The notes under the pieces are model-generated. The model was given only the letters and a program-made list of their open reading frames with translations. It did not search any database and was not told where the DNA came from. A DNA stretch of 64,000 bases, from the NCBI RefSeq assembly GCF_001902145.1, contig NZ_MRST01000020.1, positions 1 to 64,000 of the forward strand, written 5' to 3'. Below are positions 56,678 through 64,000 of the stretch, piece by piece (within the stretch, counting starts at the first letter, position 1; the number at the start of each line of letters is the position of its first letter). The position numbers and the translations under genes are program-made. The DNA is from Pseudomonas fluorescens. GTDB taxonomy: Bacteria; Pseudomonadota; Gammaproteobacteria; Pseudomonadales; Pseudomonadaceae.

Positions 56678-57947
56678 GCAAAGCCTTGCCCAGCGGATCA
56701 TCATCGCCTTCGCCTTGATGAGTGCGTTGGTGGCGGGGGCCTTCGCCATCGGCATCATCGCCACGGTGCACCTGGTGGAGGAGAAGTTGATCTCGGCCGG
56801 CCTGGGCGGTGACCTGCAGCGCCTGTTGCTGATGGACAGCGTCGAAGACTGGAGCCACCGGCCGGAGCCCGATCAGTTGTTCTATTTCAGCGGCGGGCGT
56901 GGCGATTTTGAACTGCCCAAGGATCTGCGCCATCTGGACCCGGGGTTTCATGAGGTGTTTCGCGAGGCGCTGTCGTACCACGCCATGGTCGAAGTGGTCG
57001 ATGGCCGGCGTTATGTGTTGCTGCAAGACCAGAGCGATTTCGAAGAGCGTGAGCGCGTGCTGTTTGCCGTGGTGCTGGTGGGCTTCGTGCTCAGCCTGGC
57101 GCTGGCGGTGTTTCTCGGCTGGGTGCTGGCCCGCAAGGTGATGGCGCCGGTGGTACGTCTGGCCCGCCAGGTCCGCCATCGTGACCAACTGTTGGGCCTG
57201 GCGCCGCCCTTGGCGCCGGATTACGCCGCCGATGAAGTGGGCGAACTGGCGGTGGCGTTCGACGCCACCCTGGGTCGCTTGCGTCAGGCGTTGTCACGCG
57301 AGCAACTGTTTACCAGTGATGTGAGCCATGAGTTGCGCACGCCCTTGATGGTCTTGGCCAGTTCCTGCGAACTGTTGCGGGAAAACCCGGCCATCGATCA
57401 GCGCGGTCGCAACCAGGTAGAACGGATTGCCCGAGCCTGTGAAGAAATGCGCGAGCTGGTGCAAACCTTCCTGATGCTCGCCCGCGCCAAACACGACGAC
57501 GCTGCCAGTTCGCCCCAGGGTAACCTCACCCAGGTGGCCGAAGACCTGCTCGGTATCTGGCGCGAGCCCATCGAGAAAAAAGGCCTGACATTGGTCTACC
57601 TGCCAGGCAACCCCCTGGACACCTGCTACAACACCACCTTCTTGCATGCGGTGATGGGCAACCTGCTGCGCAACGCACTGCATTACACCGAGCACGGGTT
57701 TATCCGCCTGACTCTGGAGCCCAGTGGTTTCACAGTGGAGGACTCCGGTGTCGGCATCCCGGAAGAGAAGCGCGAAGCGATGTTCGAGCCGTTCGTGCGC
57801 GGTAGCGAGAAGCGTGGCGAGGGCCTCGGCCTCGGCCTGTCACTGGTGCAACGGATCTGCGAAAACCAGGGCTGGAGCGTAAGCCTGAGCACGATGGAAC
57901 CCAATGGCTGCCGTTTTCACGTGGAGCTCAATCCAGTCAAAACCTGA
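56667..57947 (+). CDS. colS: Sensor histidine kinase ColS
   Basis: A 426-residue inner-membrane kinase. It has membrane segments at about 10-32 and 130-155 around a periplasmic domain of about 100 residues rich in acidic residues, where the metal-sensing site of ColS lies. HAMP follows, then HisKA with histidine 221 (FTSDVSHELRTPLMVL), and HATPase with NLLRNALHYTEHG, VEDSGVGIPEEKREAMFEPF and GEGLGLGLSLVQRI. The ATG at 56667 overlaps the colR stop. It phosphorylates ColR. Confidence 0.9.
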   Translation: MEFKQSLAQRIIIAFALMSALVAGAFAIGIIATVHLVEEKLISAGLGGDLQRLLLMDSVEDWSHRPEPDQLFYFSGGRGDFELPKDLRHLDPGFHEVFREALSYHAMVEVVDGRRYVLLQDQSDFEERERVLFAVVLVGFVLSLALAVFLGWVLARKVMAPVVRLARQVRHRDQLLGLAPPLAPDYAADEVGELAVAFDATLGRLRQALSREQLFTSDVSHELRTPLMVLASSCELLRENPAIDQRGRNQVERIARACEEMRELVQTFLMLARAKHDDAASSPQGNLTQVAEDLLGIWREPIEKKGLTLVYLPGNPLDTCYNTTFLHAVMGNLLRNALHYTEHGFIRLTLEPSGFTVEDSGVGIPEEKREAMFEPFVRGSEKRGEGLGLGLSLVQRICENQGWSVSLSTMEPNGCRFHVELNPVKT

Positions 57948-58052
57948 CCCTTCAGTCTGTCGTTTTGCTGATGCAGACTGCCTGCTTTTCGGCGAAGATG
58001 GCCCGGTGCTACTGAATGTTTCTGTAAAGTCCTGAAATGTATGCAGTTGGAC

Positions 58053-58068
58053 AGGACAAGATTTTCAC
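58053..58068 (+). promoter_or_regulatory. Candidate ColR binding site upstream of the methyltransferase gene
   Basis: AGGACAAGATTTTCAC on the plus strand resembles the site at 55861-55876: both contain ACA(A/G)G(A/T)TTTTCAC. It lies 68 bases before the methyltransferase start, suggesting ColR activation of the 58136-59764 operon. Confidence 0.4.
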
Positions 58069-58135
58069 AACGAGTTGACCTGTTGATCACAGTTCGCTGC
58101 TTAAGGTTGTAGGCATCAGTTACTGGAGACGTACG

Positions 58136-58816
58136 ATGCCTTCCCCGATCAAGCTGGAATTTTCTGACAAGTACGACGATCAGCACGCGCAAAAATATTT
58201 GCTCAAGCATCAGGACAATCTGGCTCGCCGGTTGTCCCACAAGCGCGACGAGCAGTTGGCGCGCGGCGCATTGGCCATGGCCGGTGAGCCTGGGCTGGTG
58301 TTGGACCTGCCGTGTGGCGCTGGACGCTTCTGGCCGTTACTGGCCGAAAAACCCAACCGTGTGATTATCGGCGCTGACAATTCGGCGTCGATGTTGAAGA
58401 TCGCTACCGCTGCCCAACCGGCAGAGGTGGTGAAACGGGTACGCCCTTTGCAAACGTCTGCCTTTGATATCGATTTGCCAGATAACTCCGTCGACAGTAT
58501 TTTCTGCATGCGCTTGATGCACCACATCGGTGAGCCCGAGCACAGGCTGACAATACTGCGCGAGTTTCAACGTGTTACCCGTGACAGCGTAATTATTTCG
58601 CTGTGGGTAGACGGTAATTTCAAGGCCTGGAAGCGCAAGCGCAGCGAAGTACGTCGTCGCAAAAAAGGTGAGCAAGAAGGTTACCAAAACCGGTTTGTGT
58701 TACCGGCTGCTACTGTCGAGGCAGAATTCGAGCAGGCCGGTTTCCGTGTTCAGGAATCCCTGGACTTCATACCGCTCTACGCCATGTGGCGAGTGTATGT
58801 ATTGCGCAAGAGGTAA
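58136..58816 (+). CDS. Class I SAM-dependent methyltransferase (ColR-linked)
   Basis: A 226-residue methyltransferase. The AdoMet-binding motif I is LVLDLPCGAGRFWPLL (about 54-69), followed by GADNSASMLKIA and the post-I region NSVDSIFCMRLMHHIG. The C-terminal part is basic (RKRSEVRRRKKG), perhaps for contact with membrane or phosphate-rich substrate. The methyl acceptor is unknown. Its position after colRS and before inaA is conserved, so it probably belongs to the ColR regulon acting on the envelope. Confidence 0.88.
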   Translation: MPSPIKLEFSDKYDDQHAQKYLLKHQDNLARRLSHKRDEQLARGALAMAGEPGLVLDLPCGAGRFWPLLAEKPNRVIIGADNSASMLKIATAAQPAEVVKRVRPLQTSAFDIDLPDNSVDSIFCMRLMHHIGEPEHRLTILREFQRVTRDSVIISLWVDGNFKAWKRKRSEVRRRKKGEQEGYQNRFVLPAATVEAEFEQAGFRVQESLDFIPLYAMWRVYVLRKR

Positions 58817-58820
58817 CAGG

Positions 58821-59540
58821 ATGGCAGTTGAGTGCGTAGTAGGCAGTCATGTAGCTCCCGAAGAACGATTTGATTTTTTCTGGCGTCAGCAAGGTGAGTG
58901 GGTGGAAGAACCCAACCGTCGCCGTGGTGGTGAAAGTGGCGTGCAACGGGTGATCAGCCCTAACGGTCGGCTGCTTTATAGCAAGCGTCAGACCGGCCAC
59001 ATTTACCGCAGCTGGCTGCACCCCTTTGGGCGTCCGACCGTGCTGCGTGAACGTGATGCCCTCAAAGGCCTGCGTTTGCTGGATGTGCGTGTGCCGGAAC
59101 TGGTGTTTTGCGAAGCGCGTCGCGACCCGGAGCACCAATGGAAAGCCCTGTTGGTCACCGCGTCCCTGGACGGTTTCGACGAGATTGAAAACTGGTACGC
59201 CGCCGGTGGCCGCCAACAGTATGGCGAGGCGGTCCACGAGCGCCTGCTGCAGGAGTTGGCCGGCACCTTGGCTCGTATGCACAAAGGCCGTTGGCAACAC
59301 GGTTGCCTGTATATCAAGCACATTTTCGTGCGGGTTACCGGTGAGCCCGATGCGGCGAAGGTGGAAGTGGCCCTGCTGGACTTTGAAAAATGCCGCCAGC
59401 GCCTGACCGCTTATCGGGCCGCGTCCCACGATATGCTGCAATTGCGTCGCCATTCGTCGTGGAATGATACCGACTGGAAAAAACTCAGCTACTTTTACGA
59501 GACGGCGTTTGGCAGCGCTATCAAGGGTTTAACCAGATGA
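58821..59540 (+). CDS. inaA: InaA/WaaP-type lipopolysaccharide kinase-like protein
   Basis: A 239-residue protein of the RIO/WaaP-like kinase group. The catalytic-loop segment is WQHGCLYIKHIFVR and the metal-binding aspartate is in VALLDFEKCRQRL; VQRVISPNGRLLYSKRQ resembles the ATP-binding N lobe. Related kinases phosphorylate LPS core heptose. The ATG at 58821 follows AGGTAACAGG and lies four bases after the methyltransferase stop. It overlaps the next small gene by four bases, so all three form one operon. Confidence 0.88.
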   Translation: MAVECVVGSHVAPEERFDFFWRQQGEWVEEPNRRRGGESGVQRVISPNGRLLYSKRQTGHIYRSWLHPFGRPTVLRERDALKGLRLLDVRVPELVFCEARRDPEHQWKALLVTASLDGFDEIENWYAAGGRQQYGEAVHERLLQELAGTLARMHKGRWQHGCLYIKHIFVRVTGEPDAAKVEVALLDFEKCRQRLTAYRAASHDMLQLRRHSSWNDTDWKKLSYFYETAFGSAIKGLTR

Positions 59541-59764
59541 AGCTAGAAATAGCACGAGGTTTGTTTCTGGTCGGGGCATTGGGTGTTGCAGCCCTGGCCC
59601 TGGCGGTGTGGGAACAACCTCGTACACAAGTGTTGAGTGCGGTAGACGGTGGCGGGCAATGCCTGCTGCCACGCATTGCCAAGACGAGTGTGGCGGCCAA
59701 GCCCGACCATGAATTGCTGTTATTCATGTTCGGCATGTCTCAAGCGATGAGGCCGCAAAGTTGA
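59537..59764 (+). CDS. Small membrane protein of the colRS-linked operon
   Basis: A 75-residue protein with an N-terminal hydrophobic segment (about 8-26, GLFLVGALGVAALALAVW) that could be a membrane anchor or signal peptide. A soluble remainder containing one cysteine (GGGQCLLPRIAKTS) follows. I recognise no domain. It overlaps inaA by four bases (ATGA) and ends the operon, before a strong terminator. A small gene in this place exists in P. putida as part of the ColR-controlled set (from memory). Confidence 0.75.
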   Translation: MKLEIARGLFLVGALGVAALALAVWEQPRTQVLSAVDGGGQCLLPRIAKTSVAAKPDHELLLFMFGMSQAMRPQS

Positions 59765-59783
59765 AACGATTCAACCTCCCGAG

Positions 59784-59814
59784 AAGGGCCTTGCGATGCG
59801 AGGCCCTTTTTTTT
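59784..59814 (+). terminator. Terminator of the colR-linked operon
   Basis: AAGGGCCT/AGGCCCTT stem with a nine-base loop followed by TTTTTT, 20 bases after the last stop. It also lies just before the convergent RND gene. Confidence 0.92.
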
Positions 59815-59840
59815 GCAGGTAGAGGCGGTGCTGCCTGCGA

Positions 59841-62800
59841 TCAGGGGCCTGTATTTTCGGGATGTTCATCCTGCACTCGATCGTTGTAATACCCCGGGCA
59901 GACGAACCGATACGTTGTTCCGTCTTTGCCAGGGATCCCAACCGGGACTTTTGTCAGGTCTATCGGCGCGGGTGACCCCCTGTAATGAGGCAACTTCGGG
60001 ATTGTGGGGGGGCGTTCAATTTGTCCTGCTCCCGCAGCGGGGTGAGCGGAATACGATAAGCGTCGGGGCTTACCGGGTAGCATTCCGGGTTTTGCCAGGA
60101 AGGTGTAGACACAGGGCAGTACAAACAGGGTGAACAAGGTGCCGATGGACATGCCCGTGGCGATCACCAGGCCGATGTCAAATCGGCTCACAGCCCCAGC
60201 GCCGCTGGAGAGAACCAGCGGAACGACCCCCAGTACCGTGGCGATGGTGGTCATCAGAATGGGGCGCAGGCGGGTCGCACAAGACTGCTCGACGGCTTCG
60301 CGCGCAGTCAGGCCTTGCTCTCTGCGCAATTGATTGCTGAATTCGACGATCAGTATTCCGTGTTTGGTGATCAAGCCGATCAATGTGACCAGGCCTATCT
60401 GCGTATAGATATTCAGGCTCGACCAACCCAGGAAAAGGGCGATCAAGGCGCCGCAGACTGATAAAGGAACACTCACCAGGATCACCAGCGCGTCGCGATA
60501 GCTTTCAAACTGGGCGGCCAGCACCAGGCCGATAACCGCCAATGCCAGGCCGAAAGAGCCCCATAAGGCGCCACGTTCCTGCATGAATTGTCGCGTGGCG
60601 TTGCTGTAGTCGTGTGTGAAGCCCGGCGGCATTTCCTCTTGCACAATAGCGTGCAGGGTATCGATGGCGTCGCCCATGCTGACAATCGGAAAGCCGGCGA
60701 TCAGGACTGAGTTCATTTGCTGGAATTGGTTGAGCTGGTGTGGACGGGCCTGCTGCTCTGACACCGTGATCAGGGTGGACATAGGCAACAACTGCCCCTT
60801 GTCATTCTTGACGTAATAATGGCTCAGCCAGTCTGGCGTATTTCGATAGGCCTGTTCGACTTGCGCAATCACCTTGTATTGGCGTCCATCAATGCTGAAG
60901 CGGTTGATATCCGTTTCTGCCAGCAGCATTGACAGGGTCAGGCCCAGATCCTGCATTGAAACGCCCATCTGCGCGGCCTTGTTTCGGTCAATATCGACCA
61001 CGACTTCTGGTCGATCGAAGGCCAGGTCCATGTCCAAATAGGCGAACTTGCCGGAGTCGATAGCGCGCTGTTTGATCCGCTCGGCCACTTGCAGCAGTGC
61101 TTGATGATCGTTGGATGTACTGATAACGAAGCCGAAGGGCAGGCCTTCGCCAGAGCCCGGCAAGGCGGGCAGGTTGAAAGCCAGCACCTGCACGCCGGGA
61201 ACACTGTCGAGTTTTTCGCGTAATGGCTGCAGCAGCTGCATTTGTGTGCGGTCACGCTCTTCCCAGGGCTTGAGCAGGAAGCCACCTATACCGGAATGCA
61301 CGCTCTCCAGGCCATTGATCTGGAAAGCGGCGTGGTACTCCGGGAACGTCTTGAACAGATCGACGAACTCCCTGGTGTAGGTATTCATATACGCGAGGTT
61401 GGCGCTTTGCGGTGCCTGGGTCAGCATGAATATGACACCTTGGTCCTCATCCGGCGCCAACTCCGAAGTTGTCAGCGCCAGCATCGCCGGAATCAGGAGG
61501 GACACGATCAGGGCGAACACCAGCACCGTAGAACGTGAATCCAGTACCGCCTGCAATGTGTCCAGGTAACGCCACTTGAGGCGCTCAAACGCCCTGTCCA
61601 GCATGAGCGGTTTTCCTCTCGCGGGCCTTGCAGGGCGCAGCAGCAGGGCGCACATCATGGGTGACAAAGTCAGCGCCACGATGCCGGAAATGACCACCGC
61701 GCCCGCCAGGGTCAAGGCAAACTCTTTGAATAACGACCCCGTCAGCCCCTGCAAAAAAGCGATGGGGGCATACACTGCCGCCAGTGTGATGGTCATGGAC
61801 ACCACGGGTGTACAGACTTCCCGCGCCCCGATGATGCTCGCAGCGAAGGGCGGCAGGCCTGCTTCAATATGACGATGAACGTTCTCCATCACCACAATCG
61901 CGTCATCCACGACCAGGCCGATTGCCAGCACCATCGCCAGTAACGTCAACACGTTGATGGAATACCCCATCAACTGCATGAAAAACATCACGCCGATCAG
62001 AGACAGGGGAATGGTAATGACCGGAATCACCACAGAGCGTAGCGATCCCAGGAACATAAACACCACGATGACCACGATCAATACAGCCTCCAGCAACGTG
62101 ATGACGACCTCGTCGATGGACGCGTGAATAAATTGTGTGGAATCAAAGGCTATATCTGCGCCTAGTTCGGGAGGCAGCTTGGACTGCAGTTCAAGCATCA
62201 GCGTGCGTACCTCCCGGCCCAGTTCCAGAGGGTTAGCGCCGGGTGCAGGCTTGATGCTGATATAGGTGGCGGGTACACCCTTGTATGAACTGAAGCTGTT
62301 GTAGTTTTCCGAACCCATTTCGACCTTTGCCACGTCACCGAGGCGAACCTGGCTTTCGCCGTCGCTTTTCAGGGGAATCGCGCTGAAGTCTTGCGCGGTG
62401 CGCAGCAATGTATTGACGTTGACGCTGGTGACCACGTAGTCGCCGGTGACCTCACCGGCGGTTGATTGCACATTGTGATGACTGATCGCCTGGCTGATAT
62501 CGGTGGCACTCAAACCGAACCCGGCCAGCTTGATCGGGTCTAGCCACAAGCGCATTGCCAGGGTCTGGTTGCCGATAATGTCGGCAGCGGCCATGCCAGG
62601 CAAAGTCGTCAATCGAGGTTGTATGACCCTTTCAAGGTAGTCGGTGACTTGGGCGCTGTTCATCGTTTGGCTGGAAAAGCTCAGGTACATCAAGGCCGTA
62701 GACTCGGCGGAGACTTTACTCAATGTAGGGTCCTGGGCCTCTCGTGGCAGTTGGCTGCGCACCTCATTGACTTTTGCCAGCAGCTCGGTAAACAAGCGGT

Positions 62801-63104
62801 CGCTGTCGGCACCGTTACGACCGTGGATCGAGATGACAGACACATTCTGGCGGCTCGCGGACTTTATGTAGTCGATACCCTCTACGCTTGCCAGATTCTT
62901 CTGGAGCGGCTGAGTCACTTGGGTCTGGATGGACTCTGCATTGGCACCGGGGTACAGCGTGGTGACGGTGATCAGAGCCGTTTCTATTTGCGGGTATTGG
63001 CGCAATGGCAACTGGTAATAGGCTTGTACTCCCAACAATAAAATCAACAGGCTGACTACTGTGGCCAGTACCGGGCGCTGAATGAACAGGTCGGTGAATT
63101 TCAT
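59841..63104 (-). CDS. RND multidrug efflux transporter (HAE1 family permease)
   Basis: An inner-membrane pump of 1087 residues with 12 segments and two large periplasmic loops. It starts MKFTDLFIQRPVLATVVSLL. The proton relay is present: D400-D401 in GLVVDDAIVVMENV and lysine 914 in LITKHGILIVEF. After the last segment (LFVLPCVYTFLAKP), the protein continues for about 65 residues rich in proline and glycine (PPTIPKLPHYRG... VCPGYYNDRVQ), longer than typical members. Substrates cannot be predicted. It starts inside the adaptor stop (ATGA), giving a coupled pair; no outer-membrane channel gene is in view. Confidence 0.9.
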   Translation of the reverse strand: MKFTDLFIQRPVLATVVSLLILLLGVQAYYQLPLRQYPQIETALITVTTLYPGANAESIQTQVTQPLQKNLASVEGIDYIKSASRQNVSVISIHGRNGADSDRLFTELLAKVNEVRSQLPREAQDPTLSKVSAESTALMYLSFSSQTMNSAQVTDYLERVIQPRLTTLPGMAAADIIGNQTLAMRLWLDPIKLAGFGLSATDISQAISHHNVQSTAGEVTGDYVVTSVNVNTLLRTAQDFSAIPLKSDGESQVRLGDVAKVEMGSENYNSFSSYKGVPATYISIKPAPGANPLELGREVRTLMLELQSKLPPELGADIAFDSTQFIHASIDEVVITLLEAVLIVVIVVFMFLGSLRSVVIPVITIPLSLIGVMFFMQLMGYSINVLTLLAMVLAIGLVVDDAIVVMENVHRHIEAGLPPFAASIIGAREVCTPVVSMTITLAAVYAPIAFLQGLTGSLFKEFALTLAGAVVISGIVALTLSPMMCALLLRPARPARGKPLMLDRAFERLKWRYLDTLQAVLDSRSTVLVFALIVSLLIPAMLALTTSELAPDEDQGVIFMLTQAPQSANLAYMNTYTREFVDLFKTFPEYHAAFQINGLESVHSGIGGFLLKPWEERDRTQMQLLQPLREKLDSVPGVQVLAFNLPALPGSGEGLPFGFVISTSNDHQALLQVAERIKQRAIDSGKFAYLDMDLAFDRPEVVVDIDRNKAAQMGVSMQDLGLTLSMLLAETDINRFSIDGRQYKVIAQVEQAYRNTPDWLSHYYVKNDKGQLLPMSTLITVSEQQARPHQLNQFQQMNSVLIAGFPIVSMGDAIDTLHAIVQEEMPPGFTHDYSNATRQFMQERGALWGSFGLALAVIGLVLAAQFESYRDALVILVSVPLSVCGALIALFLGWSSLNIYTQIGLVTLIGLITKHGILIVEFSNQLRREQGLTAREAVEQSCATRLRPILMTTIATVLGVVPLVLSSGAGAVSRFDIGLVIATGMSIGTLFTLFVLPCVYTFLAKPGMLPGKPRRLSYSAHPAAGAGQIERPPTIPKLPHYRGSPAPIDLTKVPVGIPGKDGTTYRFVCPGYYNDRVQDEHPENTGP

Positions 63105-64000
63105 GGCTCAGTGCCTTGGCTGCCGGTACGGGCGGAGTCGGGAGGGAAGCTTCTGTCAGCGCTGATTCGAATCGCTGCACCCTGTTTGAGCTTGAGTTGG
63201 CCTGCGGTGACCACTTGCTCGCCTGCGGCCAGACCTTGACTGATGATGACTTGGCCATCGCGTCGTTCGCCGGTCTTGACCAGGCGTTGTTCGGCGATTT
63301 GCACTGTGCCCGGTGATACACCTGGCGGGACTTCCAAGCCATCTCGTTGCGACACGACATACACGTACTGCCCATAAGGGCTGTAACTGATTGCGCTCTC
63401 CGGGACAGTCACGTGCCGCTCAGGTATTGCCAGTTGCACCAGCAGGCTGGCGTACATGCCGGGCAGTAGGCGATTCTCTGGATTGGGCAGGGTTGCACGT
63501 ACTCTGACATTACGGGTGCTGTCATCGACGATAGGGTTAATGGCACTGACGGTGGCAAGTGTGTGTTCCCCCGGGCGAGCGGAAACTTCTACGGCTACCG
63601 ACTGACCCACTTCAATCAGGTGAACTGCCTGCTCCGGCACGTGGAAGTCGACGTACAGGCTGCTGGTGTCTTGAAGGCTGGCGATCACCGAGGTGCTTTG
63701 CAGATAGTCGCCGATGTCGACCTGGCGGATGCCGATCGTGCCGCTGAAGGGCGCTGTGATTGATTTTTTCGCCAAGGCTGCGGTGGACTGTTCAACTAGC
63801 GCATTGTGGCGGTTGAACTCAGAAGAAAGTCGATCAAATTCGCTCAGTGAAATAGCCTGGCTTTCAACGAGCTTCTGACCTCGCTCGAACTCCTGTCGGG
63901 CCAAATGACGGTTGGCCAGGGCCACGTCTAACTGCGCCTTCTCCATCTTGTTGTCTAACTGCAACAATGTTTGCCCGGCTGTGATCGACTGCCCGGAGTC
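63101..64000 (-). CDS. RND efflux periplasmic adaptor (membrane fusion protein), partial
   Basis: The C-terminal 299 residues of an adaptor whose N-terminus lies past the window end (the frame is open to base 64000). Visible parts are the end of the lipoyl domain (SITAGQTLLQLDN), the helical hairpin, the second lipoyl half ITAPFSGTIGIRQVDIGDYL, and a beta-barrel (FHVPEQAVHLIEVGQSVAVEV) with NPENRLLPGMYASLLVQ. The membrane-proximal domain follows to the end. It shares a four-base overlap with the pump gene, so the pump would be loaded by this adaptor. Confidence 0.88.
   Translation of the reverse strand, partial: DSGQSITAGQTLLQLDNKMEKAQLDVALANRHLARQEFERGQKLVESQAISLSEFDRLSSEFNRHNALVEQSTAALAKKSITAPFSGTIGIRQVDIGDYLQSTSVIASLQDTSSLYVDFHVPEQAVHLIEVGQSVAVEVSARPGEHTLATVSAINPIVDDSTRNVRVRATLPNPENRLLPGMYASLLVQLAIPERHVTVPESAISYSPYGQYVYVVSQRDGLEVPPGVSPGTVQIAEQRLVKTGERRDGQVIISQGLAAGEQVVTAGQLKLKQGAAIRISADRSFPPDSARTGSQGTEP

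Overview
The window is about 64 kb of high-GC chromosome from a fluorescent pseudomonad, most likely the Pseudomonas fluorescens group. The evidence is gene content and order: the nag PTS cluster, a Roc1/Sad-type regulatory locus, mprF with its hydrolase, colRS-methyltransferase-inaA and groESL. It also carries many REP doublets (REPINs) of the kinds common in that group. No prophage, insertion sequence, plasmid gene or CRISPR array is visible. Assignments come from reading motifs and gene order; no database search was run.

1-7.5 kb: a self-contained N-acetylglucosamine PTS operon on the minus strand (nagR, nagA, nagB-II, fused EIIA-HPr-EI, nagE). Its promoter is overlaid by TGGTAT-type operators. 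7.5-13.5 kb: an L,D-transpeptidase, two Nudix hydrolases, a gamma-carbonic-anhydrase-like protein, DUF1289, a VUT transporter, purT and an MHS-type transporter. 13.7-23.8 kb: conserved housekeeping genes: a CorC-like protein, a CcsA/YpjD-like protein, ffh, rpsP-rimM-trmD-rplS, a thioesterase, a cation/proton antiporter, xerD and dsbC. 23.9-26.7 kb: hom-thrC.

26.9-32.5 kb: a Roc1/Sad-like signalling locus. It has an unorthodox hybrid sensor kinase with two periplasmic solute-binding domains, a REC-EAL response regulator and a convergent LuxR-type regulator. The EAL domain has lost several catalytic residues, which makes this the most interesting departure from the known system. 32.7-41 kb: DUF3509, a class III CoA-transferase, YaeQ, recJ, and mprF with a VirJ-type hydrolase that together act on aminoacyl-phosphatidylglycerol. 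41.2-47.9 kb: two tandem initiator tRNA units, LexA-controlled dinB, a lipoprotein of unknown function, proS, an AmpG-type permease and an alkyltransferase-like protein. 48-52.7 kb: a DUF481 protein, a HugZ-like FMN protein, fxsA and groESL.

53-59.8 kb: an envelope-modification block built around colRS, with a PAP2 phosphatase, an LtaS-type phosphoglycerol/phosphoethanolamine transferase-like enzyme, a methyltransferase, an InaA-type kinase and a small membrane protein. Two similar TTTTCAC-type sites flank colRS and may be ColR boxes. 59.8-64 kb: an RND efflux pump, with the adaptor gene running off the window end.
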